From Polaromonas glacialis (lineage in GTDB: Bacteria; Pseudomonadota; Gammaproteobacteria; Burkholderiales; Burkholderiaceae_C), in assembly GCF_000709345.1 (NCBI RefSeq), contig NZ_KL448324.1, positions 215,198 to 279,197 on the forward strand: a stretch of 64,000 nt of DNA. The letters run 5' to 3'. Numbering within the stretch: position 1 is the first letter of the stretch; each line of letters opens with the position of its first letter. Both the position numbers and the translations under genes were made by a program. Below are positions 29,541 to 38,440 of the stretch, one piece after another. The notes below the pieces were generated by a model that was not told where the DNA came from, did not search any database, and was given only the letters and a program-made list of their open reading frames with translations.

Positions 29541-30553
29541 TGCGCAAGAATCTTCAGATCGGTGGCGATCTTGCCAAGTCGTTTGTTTTCGATGTCGATA
29601 AAACGGGTGAACTGCGCACGGTCGCCGAGCATCGGCTCCGAATTGCTCGCTGCCATGGTTTCCCGCACTTCGCGGCTCGAAATGAAATTTTGCACTGCAC
29701 TGTTGATACGGTCGAGCACCTCGGGTGGCGTACCCTTCGGTGCCATCAGCCCAAGCCAGTGGGTCATGCGTATCTCAGGAAACCCGGCTTCAGCGGTGGT
29801 GGGTACCTCCGGCAATTGCGGCAGCCGCCTGTCGGAGGCCACGGCAAGCGCACGCACTTTACCGGACTTGGCCAGCGCCACCATGCCGACGGAAGGCACC
29901 TCTGATAGCAACTGCACTTGGCGTGCCAGCAGCGCTAGACTGCTTTCGCCACCGCTCTTGTATTGCACGAAGGTCAATGGCACACCCATGCTTGCCTTGA
30001 GCATTTCGCCCGAGAAGTGGCTGGTGCTGCCAATGCCTGTTGTCGCAAAGAAAAGGCCGTTCTTGTCTGACTTGGCAAAGGCCTGCAATTCCTTGAGATT
30101 GGTCGCCTTGATCTGTGGATCGATGACCAGCAGCGAAGGCGAAGAAGAGACACCCGTCACCGGCACCAGGTCGGCCGCGGCATAGGGCATCTTGTTTCGG
30201 ATCAGGCTGTTGATCAATGTGCCGTTGGCGGCCGCAAGCAGCGTGTAGCCATCCGGCGCGGCCTTGGCGACCGCATCGGCGCCGATGATGCTGCCTGCGC
30301 CGGGTTTGTTGTCAACGACGACGGACTGGCCCAGCGCCTTTGACAGACCATGGGCGATGAGGCGCGCCGTGTCGTCGCCGGGACCGCCGGCGGAAAAGGG
30401 TGTCACCAGCCTGATGGGCCGCGCTGGCCATTTGGCGTCGGTCGTTTGTGCCAGCACGTTGCTAGCGAGCGTGATCCCGAGCAACAGCGATGCACCACGG
30501 GCCAGTGCGTTGCGCCGAAACGGCGCGGCGAGAGAAGTCTTTGACGCTTGCAT
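29537..30553 (-). CDS. Tripartite tricarboxylate transporter receptor (TctC/Bug family)
   Basis: 338 residues with a long Arg-rich signal sequence ending LASNVLAQ, then WPARPIRLVTPFSAGGPGDDTARLIAHGLSKALGQ and VDNKPGAGSIIGADAVAKAAPDGYTLL. A periplasmic solute-binding protein. The 4-base overlap with prpF downstream and the 14-base gap from MmgE/PrpD place it inside the acid-catabolism operon, suggesting it captures that operon's substrate. Confidence 0.88.
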   Translation of the reverse strand: MQASKTSLAAPFRRNALARGASLLLGITLASNVLAQTTDAKWPARPIRLVTPFSAGGPGDDTARLIAHGLSKALGQSVVVDNKPGAGSIIGADAVAKAAPDGYTLLAAANGTLINSLIRNKMPYAAADLVPVTGVSSSPSLLVIDPQIKATNLKELQAFAKSDKNGLFFATTGIGSTSHFSGEMLKASMGVPLTFVQYKSGGESSLALLARQVQLLSEVPSVGMVALAKSGKVRALAVASDRRLPQLPEVPTTAEAGFPEIRMTHWLGLMAPKGTPPEVLDRINSAVQNFISSREVRETMAASNSEPMLGDRAQFTRFIDIENKRLGKIATDLKILAQ

Positions 30554-30567
30554 GGATATATCCTGAG

Positions 30568-32028
30568 TTAATCGAATGCGGCGTTGACGGGCGGCGCTAG
30601 CAGCGCCAGCAGTTCGCGTATGTCGCCCAGGTCTTCAAGTGAACGCACCATCTGCTCAATGGCTTGCTGGCGCGGCGCGTCGATCAGGCCGTCGGTCAGC
30701 GTGCGGTACTTGGCGGCCACTTCGTCGCTGTTCTGCGGCGATTCAATGGCGCGCGACGCAGCGCGTTCAACGACGATGCGCTGGCCGTCGGTAAAGGTCA
30801 CGGCCACCCGTGTCTGGCCCCGTTTCATCGGCCCGCCCACGTCGAAAGCCGGGTCGTGCCGCACCTCGACCTTCGCCAGCAGCGCCCACACGTCGTCGGC
30901 GTCGATGCGCGCCGGTGAAAACTGCGCCACCATCGCCGCGCCGTCGATCGCCGCCACCGCCAGCGCATAACCAATGTTCATCTGCGCGCCGATCGGCGTC
31001 AGTGGCCGCTCGGGCACCCACCAGCCGTGGTGGAAGACCGCGTGTGAGACGTCGCATTCGATGCGTGCGATGTCACCGGCGTTCAGCGCGCGCTGGCGGC
31101 CGATCTCGAACAGCGCATCGAGCGGCGAGTGAATGCCGCCCATCGCTGCATAGGGCTTGATGACAATGCGCTCGACCTCCCAGCGCTGACCCAGGCCGCT
31201 GGTGATCTGCGACGCATCGGGATCGTGGCCTTCGCCGAAGGTCGACAGAAAGCCGCCGTATTCGCGCTCGAACACGCGCTTGATGCCGGTGTAGCCGCCT
31301 TCGGCCAGCACCGCCGCATACAGGCCGTTGCGCGCCGAAAAGCCGTGGTGCATGCGCTTGCACATGGCTTCGTACTGCGCCGCCATGAGTCCGGCCGACT
31401 GCGTTCCTGCCAGGCCCAGCGCATCCTCGAAGCGCGCCGCGTCCAGCCCCATCAGCTTGCCGACCGCTGCCGCCGCCGCGTGCGTGCCGAACACCGAGCC
31501 CGAATGCCAGCCGCGCGACAGCATCTGCGCGCCATGCAGCGCCATGCCAACGCGCGGGCCGACCTCGTAGCCGACCAGCGCGGCTTGCAGGAACTCGCGG
31601 CCGCTGACTTTCGCATCGCCTTCGGAGGCGGCCCACAGCGCGGGCAACACGACAGATGCGCTGTGCAACGGCCCGAGCGGGTGGTAGTCGTCGAGCTCGA
31701 AGCCCTGGATGAAGGTGCCGTTGAGAAGCGCAGCGCCCGGCGCGCTGGTTTTGGCGCCCCAACCGACGAGGGTGCGGTCGCCGCGCCCCTCAAACTTCTG
31801 CACGATGTTCGCCGCCGTTCGCGACCATGGCAACTGGGCGCCGACGATGGCACAGGCAATGCCGTCGAGCGTCAACGCCTTGGCGCGTTCGCGTGCCGAA
31901 TCGGGCGCGTCGCCGAGGTGGAAGCCGGCGAGCCAGTCGCAGAGCTGGCCGGTCGGGCCGGTTGGGTCGGTGGCTTGCGTCGCCGAGGTGCCAGTCGAAG
32001 GGCTTGCTGTCAGGGTCGTTGTTTTCAT
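30568..32028 (-). CDS. MmgE/PrpD-family dehydratase
   Basis: 486 residues from the ATG at 32028; an upstream in-frame start would overlap the next gene. Family features: TGQLCDWLAGFHLGDAP, ALLNGTFIQGFELDDYHPLGPLHSASVVLPALWA (active-site His-Asp region), GWHSGSVFGTHAAAAAVGKLMGLD, KPYAAMGGIHSPLDAL and VTFTDGQ near the end. PrpD dehydrates 2-methylcitrate; related enzymes act on other hydroxyacids. In this cluster it could make the unsaturated acid that PrpF isomerises. Confidence 0.88.
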   Translation of the reverse strand: MKTTTLTASPSTGTSATQATDPTGPTGQLCDWLAGFHLGDAPDSARERAKALTLDGIACAIVGAQLPWSRTAANIVQKFEGRGDRTLVGWGAKTSAPGAALLNGTFIQGFELDDYHPLGPLHSASVVLPALWAASEGDAKVSGREFLQAALVGYEVGPRVGMALHGAQMLSRGWHSGSVFGTHAAAAAVGKLMGLDAARFEDALGLAGTQSAGLMAAQYEAMCKRMHHGFSARNGLYAAVLAEGGYTGIKRVFEREYGGFLSTFGEGHDPDASQITSGLGQRWEVERIVIKPYAAMGGIHSPLDALFEIGRQRALNAGDIARIECDVSHAVFHHGWWVPERPLTPIGAQMNIGYALAVAAIDGAAMVAQFSPARIDADDVWALLAKVEVRHDPAFDVGGPMKRGQTRVAVTFTDGQRIVVERAASRAIESPQNSDEVAAKYRTLTDGLIDAPRQQAIEQMVRSLEDLGDIRELLALLAPPVNAAFD

Positions 32029-32053
32029 GTCATTCCAGTTTGATGTTTCAAGT

Positions 32054-33046
32054 TCAGTCGATCTGGACACCGCTATCGGCCACCGCCTTGCCCCATTTCT
32101 TCATTTCGGCCTGCAGGAAGGTGCCGAAGTACGCGGGCGACTCCAGCACCGGCTCCGAGCCCGAGGCCCGGATAGACGCCAGGAGCGCAGGACTGGCCGA
32201 CGCGCGCCCGATGGCGGCGTTAAGCGCGGAAACGACGTTCGGCGGGGTGCCGGCCGGCGCCAGAAAGCCGACCCAGGAAAGCACGTTGAAACCCTTGACA
32301 CCCTGCTCGTCCAGCGTGGCAACGGACGGCGCCTCCGGATTGCGTTTGAGGCTGGTCACGCCGAGCGCCTTCAGCTTGCCCGACTTGACATGCGGCAGCG
32401 CCGACGCTCCGGCGTCGAACATGATGGGCACCTGTCCGCCCATCACATCGTTGAGCGCCACCGGTGTGCCTTTGTACGGGATGTGATTGAGCTTGATGCC
32501 GGCCTGCGACTGGAACAATTCCATTGCCAAGTGTGCGGTGATGCCGTTGCCGCCCGAGGCGTAATCGACGGCACCGGGATGCGACTTCACATAGGCCAGC
32601 AGCTCGGCGATGTTGTTGGGCGGAAACGCCGGGTTGGCCACCAGATACAAGGCCCCGAAGCTGACCAGCGACACCGGCGCAAAGTCCTTCAGGGTGTCGT
32701 AGGGCAGTTTCTTGTAAAGCGCCGGGTTTACGGCCATCTGGCCCAGCGTTCCGAGCAGCAGCGTGGTGCCGTCCCGCGCGCTTTTCTTGGCCTCCTGCGC
32801 GCCCAGGCTGCCGTTCGCCCCGGCACGGTTATCGACATAGACCGGCTGACCGAGTTCCCTGGTCAGCGCCGCGGCGTAGCTGCGCGCGATGATGTCCACA
32901 GTCTGACCAGCCGGGTAACCGACCACGATGCGCACCGGTTTGGTGGGCAGGCCGCTGGCTGTTTGAGCGGCAGCACCGACAGCCGTGAGGGCGATGGCAA
33001 TTGTGCATGCTCCAAGCACAACGCGACGTTTGAATAAATGAGTCAT
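32054..33046 (-). CDS. Tripartite tricarboxylate transporter receptor (TctC/Bug family)
   Basis: 330 residues from the ATG at 33046 (MTHLFKRRVVLGACTIAIAL... AAAQ signal). The mature protein starts LPTKPVRIVVGYPAGQTVDIIARSYAAALTRELGQPVYVDNRAGANGSLG. The GYPAGQTVD loop differs from the APGGSAD/SAGGPGD loops of the other receptors here, so a different ligand is possible. It lies between mmgE/prpD and the second prpF gene. Confidence 0.88.
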   Translation of the reverse strand: MTHLFKRRVVLGACTIAIALTAVGAAAQTASGLPTKPVRIVVGYPAGQTVDIIARSYAAALTRELGQPVYVDNRAGANGSLGAQEAKKSARDGTTLLLGTLGQMAVNPALYKKLPYDTLKDFAPVSLVSFGALYLVANPAFPPNNIAELLAYVKSHPGAVDYASGGNGITAHLAMELFQSQAGIKLNHIPYKGTPVALNDVMGGQVPIMFDAGASALPHVKSGKLKALGVTSLKRNPEAPSVATLDEQGVKGFNVLSWVGFLAPAGTPPNVVSALNAAIGRASASPALLASIRASGSEPVLESPAYFGTFLQAEMKKWGKAVADSGVQID

Positions 33047-33080
33047 TTCTATGTTTCCTGGTTTGAATGGGGTGGGAATA

Positions 33081-34247
33081 TCAGGCGTCGTCGTTCGGCA
33101 CATAGACGATGCCGGCCATCAGCCGCCGTGCGGTCCGCGTCAGGCCGAGCGCCAGGAAAGTCGTTTGCGCCGGGTCCACACCAGGCTGGGCGACGACCTT
33201 GACCTCCATCACACCGAGCGGGTGGCCGATGCGCAGTGTTCCGGTCGCGGCGCGGGCGCCCACCGCCCGGTTGACCAGCGTGCCCGGCACGCGCGATGCG
33301 GCGGCGGTGCACATCGAGCCGGTGCCGGCCATGCTTTCGTGGCACTGGCCGATAAAGACCAGGCGCGCGCGCAAGTCCATGTCGGCGGCGTTTTGCGCCG
33401 CGCCGTTCATGTCGGTGAAGTCCGCCGGCGGCGCCACCAGCACGGCCAGCGGCAGGCCTGGCAGGTGCACGTCTCGCCAGTCTTTGTACAGGCCGATCTG
33501 CTGGCCGACTTTGGACTGGATTTCGCCGATCGTCTCGATCAGCCCGGCGTCGGCCGCGATGGCTTGCGGCAGTTCACTGCCGGAAAGGCCCAGCGACGCG
33601 GCGGCGATGAAGACGCAAGGGTTGGCGGTGTCGCAGACCGTGACCTCGATGCGGCGGCCGTCTTCGAGCGTGACGGTATCGACCCTATTCCCCGTCGGCA
33701 GCAGCTTGCCGGTCTTGGCGCCGACGGTGCCGCAATAGTCCATCAGAATCTCGGCGCCGGTACCAGGGACGCCGGCAATCGCGCAGTTGCCCAGGACACG
33801 CGCTTTGCCACCCTGTACCTGAACCCTCGACACCAGCAGCTTGTCGGTGTTGGTGTTGTAGATGCGCACGGTGGTGACCGGTTCGACCGCGTCCACCAAG
33901 CCCTCATCGATGGAAAACGGCGCGACTCCCGACGAAATGTTGCCGCAGTTGCCGTCATACCCGACCTGGTCGCGGTCGATGTCGACCTGCGCGAAGGTAT
34001 AGTCCACATCAGCATCCGGGCGCGCTGATCGCCGGATGATGGCGACCTTGGAAGTGACCGCTCGCGAGCCGCCCAGGCCGTCGATCTGCATCACGTCAGG
34101 CGTGCCCATGGCGCGCTTGAGCAGACGGTCGCGCGCCGGGCCGGCGGGAGGCACGTCGGCTTCATGGAAGAACAGCGCCTTGCTGGTGCCGCCGCGCATC
34201 AGCACGCAGGGCACTGCAGTTTGTTCGGGTTGGGATGGTGCGGTCAT
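33081..34247 (-). CDS. PrpF-family isomerase, second paralogue
   Basis: 388 residues. VPCVLMRGGTSKALFFHEADVPPAG at the N-terminus, GYDGNCGNISSGVAPFSIDEGLV with the catalytic Cys, and HESMAGTGSMCTAAASRVPGTLVNRAV near the C-terminus identify PrpF/4-oxalomesaconate tautomerase-type enzymes. It differs enough from the copy at 28410 to imply a separate substrate. The N-terminal relic at 25082 resembles this copy more closely. Followed 60 bases upstream by another receptor gene. Confidence 0.86.
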   Translation of the reverse strand: MTAPSQPEQTAVPCVLMRGGTSKALFFHEADVPPAGPARDRLLKRAMGTPDVMQIDGLGGSRAVTSKVAIIRRSARPDADVDYTFAQVDIDRDQVGYDGNCGNISSGVAPFSIDEGLVDAVEPVTTVRIYNTNTDKLLVSRVQVQGGKARVLGNCAIAGVPGTGAEILMDYCGTVGAKTGKLLPTGNRVDTVTLEDGRRIEVTVCDTANPCVFIAAASLGLSGSELPQAIAADAGLIETIGEIQSKVGQQIGLYKDWRDVHLPGLPLAVLVAPPADFTDMNGAAQNAADMDLRARLVFIGQCHESMAGTGSMCTAAASRVPGTLVNRAVGARAATGTLRIGHPLGVMEVKVVAQPGVDPAQTTFLALGLTRTARRLMAGIVYVPNDDA

Positions 34248-34307
34248 GGGCGTTTCGATTTCAATGCGTTCAGGGAGCGTGGCACGTGTGGCGATGACGC
34301 TGGTGAT

Positions 34308-35297
34308 TCACTCAAGCGGGTACAGCTTGACCAGCGCGCCCAGGCGGTCGCTCTCAGTGCGCACCTGAGCAGCGAATTCGGCCGGCGAATTGACCACCGG
34401 CTCTGCGCCGGCGGCGGCAATCGTCTTTTTCACGTTGGCATCCTTCACCGCTTCGCGCAGCGCGGCGACGATGCCCTGCGTCACGGCGGCGGGCGTGCCC
34501 TTGGGCGCGAACAGGCCGAACCAGGTGACGGACTGGAACTGTGGAAAACCCGCTTCGGCCGTGGTCGGCACGTCGGGCAGCGCGGCCGCGCGCGTCTTGC
34601 CCTGGGTGGCCAGAATCTTCAGCGTGCCGGCCCGGTAGTGCGGCAACGCGGCGGTGATGCCGGTAAACGACAGGTTGACGTTGTTGGCCACCAGGTCGGT
34701 GACGATCGCGCCGGTGCCGCGGTAATTGACGACGATGAGGTTGGGAATGCCGGCTTCTGCCGCCAGCTGCCGGCCCGAGATGCGCGCCAGGCTCTCGCCG
34801 GTGGCCAGCGAACACGGTTGCACCGACGTCTTGCAGTACGCAACGAACTCGGCCAGCGTCTTGACCGGCAGTTTGGCGCTGGCGACGATGGCGGCAGGCG
34901 ATTGCGACACGGCGGTGACCGGCTCCAGCCGCGCCAGCGGGTCTATACCCTTAAGCCCTGGCGTGTACTTGGTCACGACGATTCCCGGCACCTGCAGCAG
35001 CAAGGTATAGCCGTCGGGCTTGGCGTCCATCACGCGCCGCGTGCCGATCAGGCCGTCGGCGCCGGGAACGTTCTCGACGACCACCGGCTGACCCCACAGC
35101 ACGCCGAGCTGCCTTGAGACAGCGCGCGCTGTGGCGTCGGTGCCGCCGCCGGCCGCGTAGGGCACCACCAGCGTGACGGCGCGGTCGGGCTTCCAGGGAG
35201 CAGATTGCGCCTGCGCTGAAGACGCTATTAAAACAATAGCTGTCAACGCATGCAGGACGTGCGTAAAAGGCAAATTTGATGCATTTTTTCGGATCAT
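34308..35297 (-). CDS. Tripartite tricarboxylate transporter receptor (TctC/Bug family)
   Basis: 329 residues with a signal sequence (HALTAIVLIASSAQAQS) and mature WKPDRAVTLVVPYAAGGGTDATARAVSRQLGVLWGQPVVVENVPGADGLIGTRRV. A periplasmic receptor, placed directly downstream of the LeuCD-like genes. It is the fifth intact receptor gene in the window, with no membrane partner visible. Confidence 0.88.
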   Translation of the reverse strand: MIRKNASNLPFTHVLHALTAIVLIASSAQAQSAPWKPDRAVTLVVPYAAGGGTDATARAVSRQLGVLWGQPVVVENVPGADGLIGTRRVMDAKPDGYTLLLQVPGIVVTKYTPGLKGIDPLARLEPVTAVSQSPAAIVASAKLPVKTLAEFVAYCKTSVQPCSLATGESLARISGRQLAAEAGIPNLIVVNYRGTGAIVTDLVANNVNLSFTGITAALPHYRAGTLKILATQGKTRAAALPDVPTTAEAGFPQFQSVTWFGLFAPKGTPAAVTQGIVAALREAVKDANVKKTIAAAGAEPVVNSPAEFAAQVRTESDRLGALVKLYPLE

Positions 35298-35326
35298 TTT
35301 GTTTCCAGTGAGGGGCGCGATGGCGT

Positions 35327-36022
35327 TTAGACGACGGTGGTTGTGCCGACTGGCCAGGCCCAGGGCCGGCGTTGACGGTCGGCCTGTTGCCAGGCGTTGA
35401 TAAGCGCATCGTCCTTCAGCGTCAGGTCGATATCATCCAGGCCATGCAGCAGGCCCTCGCGGCGCATCGGATCGACGCTGAAAACGGTCTCGGCGCCGGC
35501 GGCGGTGCGAATCGTCTGGCGCTCCAGGTCAACACTCAGCAACTCGCCGTGGGCGCAAGCCGCCGCCAGCGCATCGACCTCGGGCGCGGACAGGCGGATG
35601 GGCAGAACGCCATTCTGAAAACAATTGCTGAAGAAAATATCGCCGAAGCTCGGCGCGATCACGCAGCGCAGGCCCAGGCCCTGCAGCGCGGTGACGGCAC
35701 CTTCGCGCGACGAGCCGCAGCCGAAGTTGTCGCCGGCCAGCAAGATGGGGGCGTTGCGAAAGAGGGTCTGGTTGAACACGCAATCGGGATCCTCGCTGCC
35801 GTCTTCAAGGTAGCGCAGCGCTTCGAAAGCGTAGGCACCAAGTTGCTCTTTGGGCAGGGCGGTCAGGCGCTCGATGCGGATGATGACATCGGTATCGACA
35901 TTGGCGCGCGGCAGGTGCGCGGCAGCGCCTGTGACAACGGTGAAAGGCTGATTGCCAGCCGGCTGGGGAAGGTCACCGTCGCCGGGTTGGGCGGGGGAAG
36001 CGATGGGTGGGTGAGTAGTCAT
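35327..36022 (-). CDS. LeuD-like hydro-lyase small subunit (3-isopropylmalate dehydratase family)
   Basis: 231 residues from the ATG at 36022, overlapping the large-subunit stop by 4 bases. The swivel-domain motifs are present: NVDTDVIIRIERLT, LLAGDNFGCGSSREGAVTALQGLG (the SSRE loop that binds substrate) and FFSNCFQNGVLPIRL. It pairs with the LeuC-like protein to hydrate or dehydrate a substituted malate/maleate. The surrounding genes are catabolic, so leucine synthesis is unlikely; a dimethylmaleate or citraconate-type hydratase is a better guess. Confidence 0.87.
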   Translation of the reverse strand: MTTHPPIASPAQPGDGDLPQPAGNQPFTVVTGAAAHLPRANVDTDVIIRIERLTALPKEQLGAYAFEALRYLEDGSEDPDCVFNQTLFRNAPILLAGDNFGCGSSREGAVTALQGLGLRCVIAPSFGDIFFSNCFQNGVLPIRLSAPEVDALAAACAHGELLSVDLERQTIRTAAGAETVFSVDPMRREGLLHGLDDIDLTLKDDALINAWQQADRQRRPWAWPVGTTTVV

Positions 36023-37419
36023 GCGGGCTCCAGATCGGTGATGACGCCGGCGATGGCAGCAGCCGCTGCCATCGCCGGGCTGGCAAGGTGCGTACGCGCA
36101 CCAGGCCCCTGGCGGCCGACGAAGTTGCGGTTCGAGGTTGACACGCAGCGTTGCTGTGGCGGCACCTGCTCGCCGTTGGCTGCCACGCACATGCTGCAGC
36201 CGGGCTCGCGCCAGGCAAAGCCGGCCGCTTCGAACACGTCCTTCAGGCCTTCGGCCTCGGCCGCGCGCTTGACACTTTCGGAGCCGGGAACCACCCAGGC
36301 GGTGACGCCGGGCGCGACCTGCCTGCCGCGTGCCACGTCGGCTGCGGCGCGCAAATCCGACAGGCGCGAGTTGGCGCATGAGCCGATAAAGACCCAGTCA
36401 ACCGGCGTGCCGGCGATGGGTTGGCCGGCGACGAGGCCCATGTAATCGAGCGCGGCGGCCAGCGTGTCGCGCTCGGCCGCGTTGGCGGCGTTGCGCGGGT
36501 CGGGCACGCGGCCGTCGATGGCAATGGCGTGTTCGGGGCTGGTGCCCCAGGTGATGGTCGGGCGGATGGCGCAGGCGTCGATGACTTCCTCGCAGTCGAA
36601 GACGGCATCCGCGTCCGAGGGCAGCCGCCGCCAGTCGGCCACCGCCGCATCGAAGGCCGCGCCCTGCGGCGCGAAAGGCCGGCCGCGCAGGTAGTCGAAC
36701 GTGCGCTCGTCGGGCGCGATCATGCCGAAGCGCGCGCCCAGTTCCACCGACAGGTTGCACATCGTCAGCCGGCCTTCGACCTCCATCGCCTCGATGGCCG
36801 GGCCAGCGAACTCGATGGCGTAGCCGCCGCCCGCCGCGGCGCCGAGCTTGCCGATGATGTGCAGCGCCAGGTCCTTGGCGGTGACGCCGGCGCGCAAAGC
36901 GCCTTCGCAGCGGATGCGCAGCTGACGGGGTTTTTGCAGGCGCAGCGTCTGCGTCGCTAGCGCATGCGTGCTTTCGGACGAGCCGACGCCGAACGCCATT
37001 GCGCCGAGTCCGCCGTTGGTGCAGGTGTGGCTGTCGCCGCAGATCACGGTGAGGCCTGGCAGCACGATGCCGAGCTCCGGCCCCATTACATGGACAATGC
37101 CCTGGCCTGGCTGGCCGAGGTCAAACAGCTGCACACCCATTTTGGCGCTGAGGCTCTTGAGCGCCCCGTGCAGCTTGCCGCCGAGTGCAAAAGTCGTTGC
37201 GATGCGCCCGGGCTGGCTCGATACCGCATGGTCGGGCGTGGCAAACGCCAACTCAGGATTGTGAAGCGGCATGCCGCGCGCGACGACCTCGGCCAATGCG
37301 GGCGGGCCGGACAGGTCGTGCAGCAGATGCCGGTCGATGTGCAGCAGCGCCCAGCCGTCACCGAGGTCGCGCACCACGTGCGCATCCCACAGCTTGTCGA
37401 AAAGAGTTCCGGCGGCCAT
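36019..37419 (-). CDS. LeuC-like hydro-lyase large subunit (aconitase superfamily, 4Fe-4S)
   Basis: 466 residues from the ATG at 37419. Aconitase-family motifs: LHIDRHLLHDLSGPPAL, VICGDSHTCTNGGLGAMAFGVGSSE, VFIGSCANSRLSDLRAAADVARG and EPGCSMCVAANGEQ, which supply the three cluster cysteines. It forms a heterodimer with the adjacent small subunit. It lies 5 bases from the lyase gene upstream, giving a tightly packed lyase-LeuC-LeuD set. This matches the organisation of hydratase/lyase pairs in branched-dicarboxylate breakdown. Confidence 0.88.
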   Translation of the reverse strand: MAAGTLFDKLWDAHVVRDLGDGWALLHIDRHLLHDLSGPPALAEVVARGMPLHNPELAFATPDHAVSSQPGRIATTFALGGKLHGALKSLSAKMGVQLFDLGQPGQGIVHVMGPELGIVLPGLTVICGDSHTCTNGGLGAMAFGVGSSESTHALATQTLRLQKPRQLRIRCEGALRAGVTAKDLALHIIGKLGAAAGGGYAIEFAGPAIEAMEVEGRLTMCNLSVELGARFGMIAPDERTFDYLRGRPFAPQGAAFDAAVADWRRLPSDADAVFDCEEVIDACAIRPTITWGTSPEHAIAIDGRVPDPRNAANAAERDTLAAALDYMGLVAGQPIAGTPVDWVFIGSCANSRLSDLRAAADVARGRQVAPGVTAWVVPGSESVKRAAEAEGLKDVFEAAGFAWREPGCSMCVAANGEQVPPQQRCVSTSNRNFVGRQGPGARTHLASPAMAAAAAIAGVITDLEPA

Positions 37420-37424
37420 GGCGC

Positions 37425-38345
37425 TTACTTCGTTTGCATGGTGGCGCCGGCATTGAAACGGGTTCGCAGCGCATCCCATTCGTCCGCGCCGAAGCGGCGG
37501 AAGGTTTCGGCCACGCTGCGGTCTGCGGTGGGTGCCATGGAGGTGGCCTTGAGTTCGGCCAGTGCGGCATCGCCGGCTTCGATCGCGGCCTTGAGCATCA
37601 GGCCCGGCAGTATCGCCAGCTTGTAGCCCATCGCTTCGGCTTCGCGCATATCGAAGACCGGCGTGCGACCGCCTGGCACCACGTTCAGGAGGCAGGGCCC
37701 ATGCACACGTTGGGGCACAGCCGCAGCCTCCTCGCGCGTTTGCGTGGCTTCGACGAATGCCATGTCGGCACCGGCCTCCAGGGCGGCGTTGGCGCGCCAG
37801 ATCGCTTCGTCCAGGCTCATCATGGCGCGCGCGTCGGTGCGCGCAATGATCACGAACTCTTTGGTGCGGCGCCCTTCCACCGCGGCGCGGATTTTGGAGA
37901 CGAACTCCTCGCGCGAAACCACCAACTTGCCGTCGAGGTGGCCGCAGCGCTTGGGCGCGACCTGGTCTTCAATGTGGATGGCCGCAACGCCACGTGCCTC
38001 GAATTCGCGTACGGTCCGTGTCACGTTGAGCTCATTGCCATAGCCGGTATCCGCATCGGCGATCAGCGCAATGCCGATCGAACGCGCCATGACGGCAGCG
38101 TTCTCGACCATCTCGCTCATGGTCAGCAGGCCAAAGTCAGGATAGCCGCGTGCCGCCGAGGTGCCGGCACCCGTCATATAAACCGCGCTGAAACCAGCCT
38201 GTTCTATCAAGCGTGCGCCTATGGCGTCGTAGGCACCGGGCGCCACGATCATGCCGGGCCGGAGAAGTTGTTGTTTGAGTGTTGTGTTCAAGGGGGTGTC
38301 CAGTCTTTTGGGGGGCGCAAATTTCACCGTTCTGACCAAGGTCAC
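37425..38345 (-). CDS. Isocitrate lyase/PEP mutase-family lyase (methylisocitrate or dimethylmalate lyase-like)
   Basis: 306 residues, starting at a GTG codon (38345) preceded by AAGG. The TIM-barrel family motifs are VAPGAYDAIGARLIEQAGFSAVYMTGAG, ADADTGYGNELNV (metal Asp), HIEDQVAPKRCGHLDGK with the catalytic-loop KRCGH, and IIARTDAR. KRCGH marks C-C lyases such as methylisocitrate lyase and 2,3-dimethylmalate lyase rather than phosphonate enzymes. It should cleave a substituted malate to pyruvate (or glyoxylate) plus a small acid. It is the first gene of the minus-strand cluster. Confidence 0.85.
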   Translation of the reverse strand: MTLVRTVKFAPPKRLDTPLNTTLKQQLLRPGMIVAPGAYDAIGARLIEQAGFSAVYMTGAGTSAARGYPDFGLLTMSEMVENAAVMARSIGIALIADADTGYGNELNVTRTVREFEARGVAAIHIEDQVAPKRCGHLDGKLVVSREEFVSKIRAAVEGRRTKEFVIIARTDARAMMSLDEAIWRANAALEAGADMAFVEATQTREEAAAVPQRVHGPCLLNVVPGGRTPVFDMREAEAMGYKLAILPGLMLKAAIEAGDAALAELKATSMAPTADRSVAETFRRFGADEWDALRTRFNAGATMQTK

Positions 38346-38360
38346 AAAGCTGCCTTGCGC

Positions 38361-38390
38361 TTATGTTGTATTAATATTATCACAACATAA
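38361..38390. promoter_or_regulatory. Perfect inverted repeat, candidate GntR operator
   Basis: TTATGTTGT (38361-38369) and ACAACATAA (38382-38390) are exact reverse complements separated by 12 AT-rich bases. The site ends 15 bases upstream of the lyase start, and the divergent GntR gene starts 50 bases to the right. It is a natural binding site for that regulator to control the acid-catabolism operon. Confidence 0.65.
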
Positions 38391-38440
38391 TCACATGTCA
38401 AATTAATTATGATGGCAGGCTGTACACGGTCAAAATAATT

